From: Manis javanica
Taxonomy: Eukaryota; Chordata; Mammalia; Pholidota; Manidae
Length of the DNA: 64,000 nucleotides
Assembly: GCF_040802235.1 (NCBI RefSeq)
Contig: NC_133174.1
Location: forward strand, 136,701,213-136,765,212
Reading direction: 5' to 3'
Part shown: one piece after another, positions 1 through 10,958 of the stretch
Numbering within the stretch: the stretch's first letter is position 1
Layout of the letters: the number at the start of each line of letters is the position of its first letter
Made by a program: the position numbers and the translations under genes
Notes under the pieces: generated by a model
The model's input: the letters and a program-made list of their open reading frames with translations, nothing else
The model's database searches: none
Told to the model about the DNA's origin: nothing

Positions 1-2119
1 GCAGCAAAAGTCCCATTAGAACACGCTACAAGAAGGTGTTCAAATTATGTCACTATACTGGAATTTGGGCTGTTGAGGGTGATTCCAAAGAAAAGAGCCA
101 CTGGCCAGGACTTTGGCGGTTTTCATTAGAGTGGAATTGGCCTGGTAATGTCATTAACAGAACAATATCTGCCTGGTCTTGAGGTTTGCCTATGGAATGA
201 AGTGATAAATACCTGAACAAAAACTGTAACTAGATTTTGGAAAAGCTAAATATAGTCCTTGGCGTATATAATTAGTGAGTGTGTTATGCAGCTGAGGATG
301 ACCAATGAATGGGAATTTGGCTCCATAGTCTCAGGGGCCCAGAGCAGCATGGTTAGGTATGCAGCCGAAAGTGAGTGACTTAGATGACATGGCTCACGAT
401 GCTAAACACTGGCTATATATTTGGATTTTGTGTCTAAACATGACAGCCTCTCTTCTGTTACTCTGAGGAATCTTTGATAATTCACATGTGAAATTAAAGG
501 CATCTTATTCATTCCGTTATTTATTATTCTCTGTAAAATGAGTTAGGAATTTGTCCCCGTGAATAATGTTAGCCATAATAGTTAATTTACTCCTATTCAT
601 TGGCAGTAATAAAAATGTACAAGGGGAGGCAGAAACATTATTATTTCTTGCTTGAAGTGCAATTTCATGTGGTGAGAGAAACGTTAATATGCTGCAAAGT
701 GCTACAGGAATTTAGTTCTCAAAGGAATGGCGGTATTAAATGTATTCTGACAAGAAGGAGCCTCGGAAGGGAAACATTTATCTTCATAAAGTCATTAAAT
801 TTACTGAGCAGCATCGCATTCTTCCTGCAATCTGCTCACTCTATTAAAGGCAAAGCTGTGGCACTGGCTCTGTCACATGAGAGGTCCCTGCGTTTCTGAA
901 AAAAGGAAGAATGGGGCTCTTCCCCCAATAACAGGTTCCCCTCAAAACCAACAGGCTCCAGCCCAGACACACACGTGGGTGCTCTGCAAAATAAATAACT
1001 GGGGTACTGACAAGTTTCTTCCTTTCCCCAGTCAGATGATTCTTCGTGTGACTAAAAGAGAACAGATTTTGCAAAAATCCTCCAGTTTTACAATTTCAAG
1101 AGACTCTTGGCTCTGCGGGTGGTTTCCCATCCTGCTGAGATGGACCCCAGGCAGCTCACACGTGTCTGGGCCAGCATGATAGCATGAGCTGTTTCTACAT
1201 AGCAGTTCTGTGCATGTGCATTTCTTAATCAAGGTATTCTTATCCATACATAATGTTATGAATCGTGTTCTTGAAAATTGCAGAGAGAGGGGGCGGGCTC
1301 TGGTTCCTTGGAGTTACATGTTTCTGCTGTATGTCAATAGGTTGGTGTCTTTAATGAGCTGAAGTCACCAAGAAACGCAAACAGACTTCAGAACCAAAGG
1401 CATGCTGCCAGCTTGGATACATGGTAGGGAATGTAAACAAACTCAATAGTTTGCTATATACTGTGAGAACATTGCCCAGTCACCTGATACCTTTGCAAAG
1501 AACTGCTGTTCTTGAAATGAAGACAAATAACCTCTCCACACCCACATCATGAGAAAGAATGCAATTTCAGGTGCAGTTCAGGAGAGGATGGGGGTAGAGA
1601 GCACAAGGTAAAGATGTTAAATTAAGAAGAGGTGCTCTGGATAGTGATCAAAAAACCCCAGTGCAAGTTTATCTAGAGAAGAAAATGGCTTTAACTGAAC
1701 CAAGAGAGGTAAGGCTTCCTCCACACCATGCTACAAGCCACAGCGGGAGCCGACTGAGGATGACTCCAGAAGAGTCAAGCCATTTATCTGGTGACATGAA
1801 AACCAGCTCATCGAAAGGAGCCAACTCTAATAAGCTCCAAGAGGTCAGGGACAATGTTGGTGACTGTTATAGTCCCAGCACCCAGCTCACAGGAGGTAAG
1901 GAACGCATGTATGCATAGCTCAGTTTTGCTCCAGAGGTTTGCAGGACTACATGAATGCATTCCCAATGCTGTCCTCCAAGTGATACTGGCCTATCCAAAG
2001 GAGACTGCATTTTGTTAGCAGATGGATTCTGAAATGCCTGGCCAGGTTGACAGAACTTCCAGTGACCAATTCTCAGAAATCTGACTCTCTGTTCTGAGAC
2101 AATAACTCAAGTATTTGTT
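1..2119. other. Single-copy sequence, no gene or repeat recognised
   Basis: I recognise no transposon, RNA gene or convincing coding frame here. The open frames (longest 100 codons) overlap on opposite strands, as expected by chance. The stretch at about 540-850 is compositionally even and repeat-free and could be conserved non-coding DNA, but I cannot test that without an alignment. Confidence 0.5.
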
Positions 2120-2262
2120 GAGTATCTCTCATTATTTGACTTCTGTTTTCCTCAAATCATTAGGATAGCCCACTTAACAAGTGAGGAATCTCAGAAATAT
2201 TGAGTAATTTCTCCAAGAGCACACAGCTAGTACCTGGTAGGACAGTTCCTTGCCACACCTTC
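2120..2262 (-). mobile_element. MIR SINE fragment, weak
   Basis: The segment ends in an 'agcacacagctagtacctgg'-like stretch, which is the antisense MIR core (ACACAGCTAGTAAGTGGC in the consensus). It is preceded by diverged remains of the 'gaggaa..tgaggcacagagaggttaagtaa' region. It is old and poorly preserved, so the 5' limit is approximate. Confidence 0.5.
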
Positions 2263-2289
2263 ATTCGCCCGACAGCTATCCGATATGAG

Positions 2290-3085
2290 GCTCCGACGTG
2301 CCAGCAATCCTCTGCCTTCCCGGAGCCCATGGTCTAGAGGTGGAGACTGTCATTAAACAATCAATAATCCAATTAATCACACAGCTACCCTGGCGATATG
2401 TGCTACAAAGCAGCAGCACACAGTGCTATGAGAAGAAACACCAGCTGGAACTAACTGCATCTCAGAAGAGGGTCACAGAGGCTTCCTTGACAAAGTGACA
2501 TTTGAGCAACACTTTTAAGGATCAATGAGAATTAACTACATAAAAAGAGCGGAAGAAGAGGGTATTCCATGCAGAAGGATCATGTGCAAAGGAAGGCCCA
2601 GAGGCAGAAAGCACTATGTATCTTCTGAGGAATCGTAAGGCAGCCTGTGTGACCGGAAAGCAGAGTGGCCCAAGGTGAGGTCACAGGAGGCAAAGGGACC
2701 ACGTGGCTGGCGCTGAGCATTGGGGATTTTGCCTATAAGAACAACAGAAAGACAGTGAGAGGTTTTAAGGAAACAGAGAGTCCTGAGAAAATCCGCCTTA
2801 TTAAGAGGCCTCAATTTTGCCAAAGTGTGGAGAACAGATTCCGAGTGGGTAAGAGGGGAAGCTGGGAGATGTTTGGGAAAACAGGACCGTCATTCAGAAG
2901 AGGGGATGATGGCGGCTTGGGCTGGCAGGGAGAATCAAGAGGGGTGCATCTGGAGAAAGGCTTTAGGAGGGACAGAATCTAAGGGGCCGGGAGGTAGGCT
3001 GGCTGTAGGCAATCAGGGAGAAAGGTGTCAAGGGTAAGTCGCAGATTCTGGATTGAATATCCGATGGAGGAGAGCTCTCCACTGA
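2290..3085 (+). mobile_element. L2 LINE, 3' region
   Basis: A long collinear match to the 3' part of L2 in sense order. It runs from 'cccatggtctagaggtggagac' near 2325, through 'gtgacatttgagcaacac' near 2497, 'tattccatgcagaagg' near 2561 and 'tgcaaaggaaggcccagaggc' near 2585, to 'ttttaagga' near 2763 and 'gatgatggcggcttgggctgg' near 2903. L2 was active before and early in the mammalian radiation. Open frames of 70-105 codons here are shadows of the dead element. Confidence 0.75.
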
Positions 3086-4643
3086 GACAGGCCATGGCAG
3101 AGGGAGAGCATTCTGCCTACCTGGCATCTGGATTCCAGCAGGAAGGCCCTTTCAACTCCGACACTGAGGGTGCTCCATCCTTGGTCGGGCGATGTACATG
3201 CATTTTAGAGGTGAAATGTCATTCTCGTGCAGGAAGCCCTCTAAACCAGTCAGTGGAGGCTCACATGGCACAACATACCAAGGCTAGTGGCCAGCTAGGT
3301 TACAGACCAAAAGGCTTTTCTTTAAAAAATGATGCTGATTATATTGCAGAAGCATCTCCGTCACCACTGGTAAGCAGCCCAAACCCGGTCAGCCTTTTCA
3401 TAGTTTCACGGCCAGGTTTCCCAGCCTTGGTCACTGATACTCAGTTACCAGAGTACGCAGAACAAGGCACCAGGGATGGGCCCAAGTGTCTGTCTATGTC
3501 CCACAGTCTGTTCGATTATTTCTTTAAAGACCTTTGAAACGGTGAAGTGAGGAGCAGAGGCATTTTAGAATACCTGCCCATCTGGAGGCACACAGAGAAG
3601 GCAGAAGGGTTTGCCAAAATGGACCGTGCAAAGCTCAATGCTTAACAGCCCAATGACTCTGTGAGACCATCTACCAAGAGAGAACAAGTTGTGCAATCTT
3701 TGCCTGAATGGAATGGTAGCAGGACGGCCCTTCAAAGAGGTACTTGTTGCCATAATGCAAGATCATTTGCTTTTAGCGCTATTTTACTCAGCACTGATTG
3801 ATGAGTTAAGAACAGAATCTGATCTGACCCCAAGGGTAGACTGTACTGCACACAGAATTCCTACATACACAGTATGTCTAAATAAAGGAGATTCACTTAT
3901 CCAACAAATATTTTACCTGTAAAGCAACCTGAAATGTTCTGAGCAACCCTCACTCTGCAGATCCTTCCTCCATCACTGCCCCGTCACTCCGTTAGCACCA
4001 CTCCATACTGGGGCTCTCACTGTCTGCCTTGGGGCCCCAGTTTGGCAGCCTTTTGGACTCCCTTCTCTGGCTTTCTGCATTTAGGTTCCCACTAGGCTCA
4101 CCGTTCTGAATGCTTTCATAAGCTCGTGCTCCTCTGTGATTTCAGGAGCAGGGCTTCTGCACAATCCTCCGCATCTTAGAACCCTCTCGCTGGGCCACGC
4201 CCAGTAACAAGAGCTGAGTAGCCCGCCAACAGCCGTTGAACAAAGCACTATTTTAACTAGTAGTGGGCACAGATACACATCTGCATATACATGAGACCAT
4301 ACCCCTCCCCAGCCCACACCACACACTCCCCCAATCACCTTTGTCCCAACTCACACGTATGAAAGGTTCCTGAGAGCATGGAGGTTAACATTCCCAGGGA
4401 CTCAGCCCTCACGGCACCCTGCCCTCAGCAGCTTAGCTAGCTAGACCCCGAAGTGCCTCCAGTCCTGAAACCCCAGTAACTGCGTACCCTGGGAGAGGTC
4501 AGCACGCCAAGAGGCAACTGCTCAGGCAAAGACAGCTGAAGACCGTGCTACTGCTGACGGTGGTGCCAGAAGAGGGACCCTCCTCTGAGGTGTCCCTGGG
4601 CCAGTGGCAATGCTAAGACAAGGCTGTGGCAGAGAAACTCGAA
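3086..4643. other. Single-copy sequence, no gene recognised
   Basis: Nothing recognisable. A 170-codon forward frame (3025-3537) starts inside the L2 remnant and runs into this segment. It has no motif, signal peptide or membrane segment I can see, and I treat it as a chance frame. A short reverse frame at 4081-4338 overlaps no known repeat. Confidence 0.5.
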
Positions 4644-5177
4644 GGTGACTCCCAGTGATTCCCACCTCCTGGTGTTCAGGACTTTGTACACTCTCCTCTC
4701 CCTGAGTGTGGGCAGTACCTATGACTTGTTCCTAACATACAGAATATGGTCGAGGTGATGGCATGTCACTTCCATGATGCTCTGGCTATACGAGGCTCCA
4801 TCTTAGAAGACTGGAAGGAGAGACTCTCCTTGATGGCTTGATGAAGGAAGCAGCCGTGCTGAAGGAGCCTATATGGCAAGGAACTTTGGGTGGCCTCTGG
4901 CCCACAGCCAGCAGAAAGCTAAGGCCCTCGGTCATACAGCCACAAGGAAATGAATTCTGCCAGCACTGGAAGCAGATTCTCGCCCAGTCAAGCCTCCAGA
5001 AGAATTCTCAGCCCTGGCTGACACTTTAATTTCAGCCTTGTGAGATCTGATCAGAGGATCCAGATAAGCTGTGTCCAGACTCCTGGCTCACAGGAAGTGT
5101 GAGATGATAAATGTCTGTTGTTTTAAGCTGCTCAGTTTGTGCCAAAGTGTTTTGTAGTGATAGAAAACTAATACAAA
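4644..5177 (+). mobile_element. MLT1 (ERVL-MaLR) solo LTR
   Basis: The body follows MLT1: a 'tgattcccacctcctggtgttc'-like start, 'aatatggtcgaggtgatggcatgtcac' near 4742, the 'ccatcttag' region, 'aagcctccag', and a 3' end with 'tgagatgataaatgtctgttgttttaagctgctcagttt' before '..aaaactaataca'. The near-poly(A) 'gataaatgtctgttgtttt' block is diagnostic of MaLR LTRs. No internal MaLR sequence flanks it, so it is a solo LTR. Confidence 0.85.
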
Positions 5178-5395
5178 AGACTTATGGAAAAATCAGGCAT
5201 CCAGAATCAGTCCAGTCAAGCAGACCTCAGGCAGTGTGGGAGGGACAGGTAGGAGAGTAGTGGTGGGTAGAAGGATGAGGAAAGTCAGAACCAGAAAGGT
5301 CCCAAGCATCAGCAAATTGCGCACCTCAGTCGGCCAGCCCAGGCCCTCCCATTCTTAACCCCTGCTTCCTAGTTTTAGTTCAAATATACAGACAT
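5178..5395. other. Short unassigned spacer
   Basis: No repeat or gene recognised between the MLT1 LTR and an L2 fragment. Confidence 0.4.
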
Positions 5396-5482
5396 CCATC
5401 CCCTTCATTCTGTTCATCCAACCCAGAGATCCTACACACCTATTCTGTGCCAGGACCTGTCTTAGATTCTGGGGGAAGGAGG
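5396..5482 (+). mobile_element. L2 fragment
   Basis: Short match to the L2 block normally written 'attcattcaacaaatatttattgagcacctactatgtgccaggcac', here seen as 'cattctgttcatccaaccc...tattctgtgccaggacctgtcttag'. It is too short to place more finely. Confidence 0.45.
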
Positions 5483-5504
5483 CATGAGAAGGTCAAAGTC
5501 ACCA

Positions 5505-5690
5505 GCCCCTAGGGGTTCCCAAAGGGAACTGATGGACTCCAGAGGTTTACTTAAATTGAGGTTTCCTGGGCCCCACCCACAGAGATTCTCAGCTAGTAGG
5601 TCTCCGGCAGGGCCCAGGCATTCATATTTTAAACAAATGTATCGGGTGATTCCTGTGCAGGTAGTCCAAGGACCAGATTTTTAAGATAGA
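5505..5690 (+). mobile_element. MER5A-like hAT-Charlie DNA transposon
   Basis: Follows the MER5A order: 'gggttcccaaag' at the start, 'cctgggccccacccacagagattctcag' in the middle, 'gggcccaggcattcatattttaa', and 'ggtgattcctgtgcaggtagtccaaggacca' at the end. The inverted terminal parts (ggttcccaaag and the complementary tccaaggacc) are still visible. It is non-autonomous, with no coding capacity. Confidence 0.75.
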
Positions 5691-6333
5691 ACACTAACCA
5701 GTAGGGCCAGTGGTGGGAATTCAATAGAGGAATGACAAGATATGGCTTCATTTCAGGAGGATTGCCTGCCTGCTGCTTGGAGAATGGACTGGCAGGTGAA
5801 GGGAGGGAGGGATGGAAGCCGGGGGCTGGCAGGGCTGTGGCTGAGGACCAGGAGAGACGACACTGGCCCAACCAGGGTAGGAACAATGGGGCTGGAGTGA
5901 AATAGGCAGATACAGACAGTATTATGGAGGTGGTGTCAATAGACTTGCTGTTGAGTTGAACATGAGGCGTAAGAGAAGAAAGTTTTGAGGATGCGGCCAT
6001 CATTACAATCATTATATTTATGATTATTAGTCTCATGCCTATTGCAATTGTGGCTACTCCACAGTATAATACTCACGAAAGGGAAGAAACAGCTAAGTAC
6101 AAAATCAATTTTTTCCCATCAAAATAATTAGAATAACCTATTGGAATACACTGCTTTTCTTAATAGGTGTGACCATCATCATTAATAAATTAATTGTTTC
6201 ACTATCATTCCTCAGACAAAACAGCAAAAGTGCCTGCTTGTCTATGAAGCATATAACTTCCTTCATAGAAGTCAACTTTATTCAAACTGTTCACAAATCG
6301 TTTCAAGGAGAGATCATAAAATCCTAAGGGCTG
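5691..6333. other. Single-copy sequence, no gene recognised
   Basis: No recognisable repeat. A 135-codon reverse frame (5629-6036) extends into the MER5A-like element and has no recognisable domain. The 6040-6330 part is AT-rich. Confidence 0.4.
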
Positions 6334-6371
6334 CAAAACTGGACAAGGACCCCAAAACTGGACAAGGACCC
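6334..6371. repeat. Perfect 19-bp tandem duplication
   Basis: The unit CAAAACTGGACAAGGACCC occurs at 6334-6352 and again, identical, at 6353-6371. Two exact copies suggest a recent local slippage or repair duplication. Confidence 0.95.
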
Positions 6372-6529
6372 TTCTTTCCTATGTAGACCAGGAAGCAAGT
6401 AGAGAAGTGAGTTACATACATATATGATTACCACAGAAACAGTTCCTGAGTGGGGCACACCGATTTGGAGAAAAAAAATTATTCTTGTTGGGTATCTACT
6501 TTGTGTGTGTGTATAATTTCTCTTATCGC

Positions 6530-6605
6530 AATCTTTAGAATGACCCTATGAGGTAGAGATCATTATCACCTCTACTCTATATCATCTAGTATTTGATAAC
6601 AGTGG
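6530..6605 (-). mobile_element. MIR SINE fragment
   Basis: Antisense MIR block 'cttt.gaatgaccctatgaggtagagatcattatcacc', corresponding to the 'acaaccctatgaggtaggtactattatt' part of MIR. The rest of the element is not recognisable. Confidence 0.55.
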
Positions 6606-6659
6606 CAGAATGTCAAATAACTGTTTAATAAATAAAAATCTTCTAACCTCCTCTCTTCC

Positions 6660-6925
6660 ATCCAAATAAGTTCCGCTGAAATTAAACATACATGTTTTAA
6701 AATAAAGTTATTAAACAGTACATCAAAACATAGGTAAATATCAGATCATGGGGTAGGGAAAGATTTTCAAAACATGAGAAAAACTGCAACAACATAGAAC
6801 TAAGACACTGAAAAATGGGACTACAGAGTCGCATTTAAAAACATTCTACATAAAATACCAAAAGCAGAACTAAAGACACAAAAAACAGAGTAGGAAAACG
6901 TGTGTAGCCACTGTAACACAAGGCT
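6660..6925 (+). mobile_element. Old L1 (L1M/L1ME) ORF2 fragment, left part
   Basis: The block around 6730-6760 ('ataggtaaatatcagatcatggggtagggaaaga') and the 'aaaaatgggactaca' block near 6812 match the L1 ORF2 segment that precedes the C-terminal region. It is separated by a MIR from a continuation at 7190. No frame is intact. Confidence 0.55.
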
Positions 6926-6934
6926 GATGGCCTC

Positions 6935-7187
6935 TTCACAGTGTGGTGGCTGCCTGGCTGTCAGACTGCTTCAGTGTGAATCCTGGCTCTGTCATTTACT
7001 ACCTGTGTGACCTGGAGCAAGTTATTGAACTTCTCTGTCCCTATTATCCTCATCTGTAAAATGGGAATAATAGTACCTTCCTGTCTTAGAAGATTAAATG
7101 AGTTAATAAACACGAAGTGCTTAGACCTAGGCTGACCGTACCATAAATGTTCAATAAAGACTATCTACCATCCTTTGACAGTTACAA
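6935..7187 (+). mobile_element. MIR SINE, nearly full length
   Basis: Clear MIR in sense order: 'gtgtgaatcctggctctgtcatttactacctgtgtgacctggagcaagttattgaacttctctg', then 'cctcatctgtaaaatgggaataatagtacctt', then 'agattaaatgagttaataaacacgaagtgcttag' and 'aaatgttcaataaag'. It lies inside older L1 sequence, splitting 6660-6925 from 7190-7745. Confidence 0.9.
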
Positions 7188-7189
7188 CT

Positions 7190-7745
7190 ACTATGACAAG
7201 GCATTAAGAATCATAATCACAAAACAAAAATAAAGCTCATGAACAATTCACAAAATGAGAAATATAAGACTATATTATATATTTATAATATAAAATGTAA
7301 ATCTTAAAATGTTCAACTGCACTAGTAATTAAAGAACTAGAAAATAAAACAGCAAGTAACATTCTTCACCTATCAAATCAAAAAAAAAAACTTCAATGAA
7401 AATAGTCCACCCTAGCAGATATCCGTGGAAATAATCACCTATACTGATGGTGACAGCCAGAACTGAAAAGTAATTTAGCAGTAAGTACCAAGAGCCCTAA
7501 CGTGCTCATGCCTTTGACCTAATAAGCTGACTCCTAGGAATCTAGCCTAAGAAGCTTATTAAATAAACAAATAACCATGTGGGAGGAAGTCCATTGTGGC
7601 AATTTCTCTAAAAATCTGAAAACAGCCTATACCGTCAACCACAGAAGAGTAAATGATGGTACCTCCAAACACAAGAATAGTACACTGAAGTTAAAAGCCA
7701 CAAAATACATTTTAGTTTCGTGTTAGGAATATTTGGAATTTTAAG
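7190..7745 (+). mobile_element. Old L1 (L1ME-like) ORF2 C-terminal fragment, right part
   Basis: AT-rich sense-strand L1. It has the 'agcaagtaacattcttcacctatcaaatc' region, a 'tgacctaataagctgactcctaggaatctagcc' block equivalent to the conserved 'ccagcaattccactcctaggaatttatcc', and an 'aatgatggtacctcc' block equivalent to 'ttatggtacatcc'. Heavily mutated. Confidence 0.6.
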
Positions 7746-8203
7746 AGAAATTCCAGGAACCCAGCAAAAGTGAGAATCCATTAGATAAAATTTCCCTCTT
7801 TCTAGTGACATGACGGTCAGAGGTTATGCAGCGGGCCTTGGCATCCCCCCCTCCTTGGTGATCACACCCTCTCTGGAGCCAGGAAGGAAAGGTGGAGGGG
7901 CCAGCCCACTAGGGGGCTGTTGTATAGCAACCTTCTCCCCTTCTTGCCAGCTTCTCCTCCCTTCTGCATGCTCACTCCCTGTCCACCAGGTGTAGGTAGG
8001 GTGCAGCCTTTTCCCCATCTATCTAGAACTCTGAAATTGGAGGCTGAGAAGCTCAGTCTCACCTTTGTGTTGAGATTATTAACTCTGCTCTTTGCTCTGC
8101 GGACAGGCTGGAGCTTGTGTCTGGGGTCTTAGATGTTAACAGTGTTAGTTCTGTGTGCTGCCGACTCAAGGAGCCTGTGTCCTGACTGATGCCCCTTAGA
8201 GTC
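7746..8203. other. Single-copy sequence, no gene recognised
   Basis: GC-richer than its flanks. Several short frames overlap on both strands at 7810-8132 without any recognisable motif. Nothing supportable. Confidence 0.45.
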
Positions 8204-8562
8204 AAAAGAAAATATGCTCCAACAGCAGCAGAATCACAGACCCCAAGAATAGACTAACAGTTACCAAAAGGAAAGGGACTGGGAGGATGGGTGGGAAGGG
8301 AAGGGATAAGGGCGGGAGGAGAAAGGGGGCATTGTGATTACCATGTATAATGGGGGGCATGGGCAGGGCTGTGCAACACAGAGAAGACAAGTAGTGACTC
8401 TACAGCATCTTACTACACTGATGAACAGTGACTGGAATGGGGTATGTGGGGGGTACTTGGTGATGGGGGGAGTCTAGTAAACATAATGTTCCTCATGTAA
8501 CTGTACATTAATGACACCAAAAGAAAAAAAGAAAGAAAACAAAAAAAAAGAAAACATGTTCC
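8204..8562 (+). mobile_element. 5'-truncated L1 3' end with target-site duplication
   Basis: The body (8221-8545) is an L1 3' UTR with G-rich runs at 8281-8340 and 8438-8475. It ends 'gttcctcatgtaactgtac' and an A-rich tail from about 8518. The flanks AAAAGAAAATATGCTCC (8204-8220) and AAAAGAAAACATGTTCC (8546-8562) match at 15 of 17 positions, the expected L1 target-site duplication with the first copy beginning at an AAAA/GA-type cleavage site. Only about 325 bp inserted. This 3' UTR type is familiar to me from laurasiatherian genomes, but I cannot name the subfamily. Confidence 0.85.
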
Positions 8563-9300
8563 TATAAACTCTCTCAGCAAAGAGGTAGCCATTTGACTAC
8601 TTGGTAAGGACCCACACTCTATTTTTAATACTAACAAGTTTTTCACTCCCCCAAGGAGCCTTCTAGAACAGGCTGAACTAGGGGTAGAGCTGAGTGAGGC
8701 ACCCAGCGCTTCCTTGGATTGTTTGCCCCAGGGGCTTCATTCAGCAATTCAACAGGCCACATCTGAGGTTCTGGGGGCCCAGAGATTAACAGGGTGGGGA
8801 GGGGGTGGGTGTGCACAGGGTCCTTATTGGTGTGTTCACAAAGCCATGATTGTTAAATTTACAAAAGTAAGCTGTTTTAATCACAGTTGTTGAAGCCTAC
8901 TGCTCCTTTCTATTCTGACTAAGCCCCTCAATGACACTGCCCCTTGTGTCAGGTGGCACTGGAATGGCCTGAGAGCTTGTGGGGATGGGGCGAGGGGGAG
9001 CTGACTCCAGATACACTGATTTGTAGTTCGGTACATATATTATGGGATTTGCAATTACTTCCATGCTTAGTCAAATTATTCCTAAGCATCCTGCTGTAGG
9101 AATGACTTTCAGGACACTTTTATATCCCCTAGGCTGACTCACTGGGGTCAGGACGTAAAGGTCCAGAAGTCCCATTGCTTGTGTACGTGCTCTACAGCAG
9201 CTGGAAGCAGAAGTGTGTGGAGAGTGAAAGACAAACAAGGCTTGACGGCGCCAAGGCAGAAGCCAGTCTCTGGGGAATTCTTTAAAACCTTACATACAGA
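8563..9300. other. Single-copy sequence, no gene recognised
   Basis: No recognised repeat beyond a possible short L2-like patch near 8735-8800. Overlapping small frames on both strands at 9148-9448 carry no recognisable motif. Confidence 0.4.
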
Positions 9301-9830
9301 TTTAGAGAGAGAGAGAAAGAGAAAAAGTTTTCCTAAATATGGCAATAATATTAACAATTTAGATGAAGTGCCAACAAGAAGTTGTGAAGCTGGGAGAAAA
9401 AGACGCCTTCTAAATCACCAGCAATATGAACCAAATTCCAACCAGTAATGACAGAGGAAAATTTTCTTCCGACTCGCTCCACAGAAAATATTATAAAATT
9501 GTCATATGCTGAAGCAATTAAAGAATAGGTCAGACAGCTAATAATTACAAATACTGGGTCATTTTTCTGTATTTTATGATGTTTGCGGTATTCATCAGCC
9601 TTCCAAATTTGTGATTTATTTTCCCTTCCTAAACAAATATTGACTTTTGTCCCTAATTTTGAATTTGTGATTAGGTTTCTTTTCTTCAAGAGGGTCACAC
9701 AAATTTGGTAGGCTTCAGACCCCACAAATATGGACCTGCTTCTGGTAGGAGATGAACAATTGTAGGGATTTGTAGATGTAGTCACGGTTTGTGTAGGTAC
9801 TTAAAAATCATTTTTAATAATAAAAAATGA
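9301..9830. other. AT-rich stretch, possible conserved non-coding element
   Basis: This 530-bp segment is free of recognisable transposons and low in CpG. It has several TAAT/ATTA and AAACAAATATTGA-type motifs of the kind bound by homeodomain and forkhead factors (for example near 9535-9550 and 9628-9645). It also carries a 144-codon reverse frame (9351-9785), long for AT-rich DNA but without a recognisable domain. The regulatory reading is inference from composition only. Confidence 0.3.
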
Positions 9831-10738
9831 GTCCTGTGCTAAATTCCTGTCATGTCTTGGTAACCCACAGCTGGGGAAGGGCTTGCTTGATAAGCCAAAC
9901 TAGCAAAGTCGAGGGGCACAGTACCCCAGCCCCAGGGACCAGCACCAAGGAAGAAATATCTCACTGGGAGCCACAGCTGTCCCACCACTCAGGGCACTGG
10001 TTTTCAATTACACACAGGAAGAATTTAACCCACCCGCCCCCATTTCCTCTTGCATATGGTTTCAAAGCAAAAATATTTACTGAGCATGCAAAGCTCCGGG
10101 CAACTTTGGGATTAAGCCAGGCAAGAGGATCCAGAATAGAGAATCAGGAGAGAGTGCGGTAGTGTGGCAGGAGTTCAAGAGAGAGGAGACCAAATCTGGA
10201 GAGTTCTGCTAAATCTTGGAAAATCAGGCAGGCCAAGGCCTAAGGCTCTGCTCGCAGCAAGTGCTAAGGCCTGAGGCCAGGAGACAGAGGAAAAGGGCCC
10301 CAGAAAACCAAGTTCAGCTGAGAAGGGAAAATTCTGAAATGTTCTAAGTGTCATAAAGGTCAGAAAATGGGGGAGAAAAACAAAGGAAGGCAGTTGGTCG
10401 ATAGCCATGGGCCACAGCTCACCAGAAACTCCACGTTCCTGAAGTCATTTCAACAATCTAGAAGGTCCCCAGAACCTATGCACGCCCCTTGTGCATGAAT
10501 GTAAGAAAGGAAAACTGAATTAAACTTTTAGGTTTAAAATTTAACACTAACATTAACTTGAAAATGAATTCAAGTAGCCTCAAAAACCACTAACAGGTGG
10601 TGGTTTCTCTTTGTTCTCCCTCCCTGTTTACTGAGTCTCAGGGTCAGAGATAACGCAGAAAGCTAAGCCATCCCATCCCACGGTGCTGAGGAGGAGCCAT
10701 TAAAAGAGAAACAAAAAGCAATTCAGTCGGTGCGAGGA
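9831..10738. other. Single-copy sequence, no gene recognised
   Basis: No gene and no confidently recognised repeat. The last 170 bases before 10739 could be upstream LTR sequence if the LTR boundary proposed below is wrong. Confidence 0.4.
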
Positions 10739-10958
10739 TGTCTGCTTAGATCCCTGCAAGTCGCTCCTCCATGTCTGTGAAGCGCACAGCCCCTCTCCCA
10801 CCATCCCCCCTTTAAAAGCCCCAGCTGTCTGTGCTGCAGGACAGGGGTTCTTTAACGCAAGAGCCTGCCACTCCCTCGTTTGAAGGCATAATAATAAACT
10901 ACTCCTTTTCTTTCCTCAGAACATCGTCATTGTGTTTTGTGACTTGACTTTGGTGACA
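10739..10958 (+). mobile_element. Candidate short retroviral-type solo LTR
   Basis: Termini TGTC...GACA form a perfect inverted repeat and are flanked by AGGA on both sides (10735-10738 and 10959-10962), the 4-bp duplication size usual for class I elements. Inside, a TATA-like TTTAAAAG (10811-10818), a poly(A) signal AATAAA (10893-10898) and a T/C-rich U5-like segment follow in the right order. At 220 bp with a U3 of about 70 bp it is short for an LTR. The 5' edge could lie further left, which would make the AGGA match a coincidence. Confidence 0.5.

Noticed and set aside
3025..3537. 170-codon forward open frame
   Set aside because: Starts inside an L2 remnant; no recognisable domain, no convincing start context and no partner exons.
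4644..5177. Conventional gene promoter or poly(A) site from the ATAAATG motif
   Set aside because: The motif belongs to the standard 3' part of MLT1 LTRs and needs no host gene to explain it.
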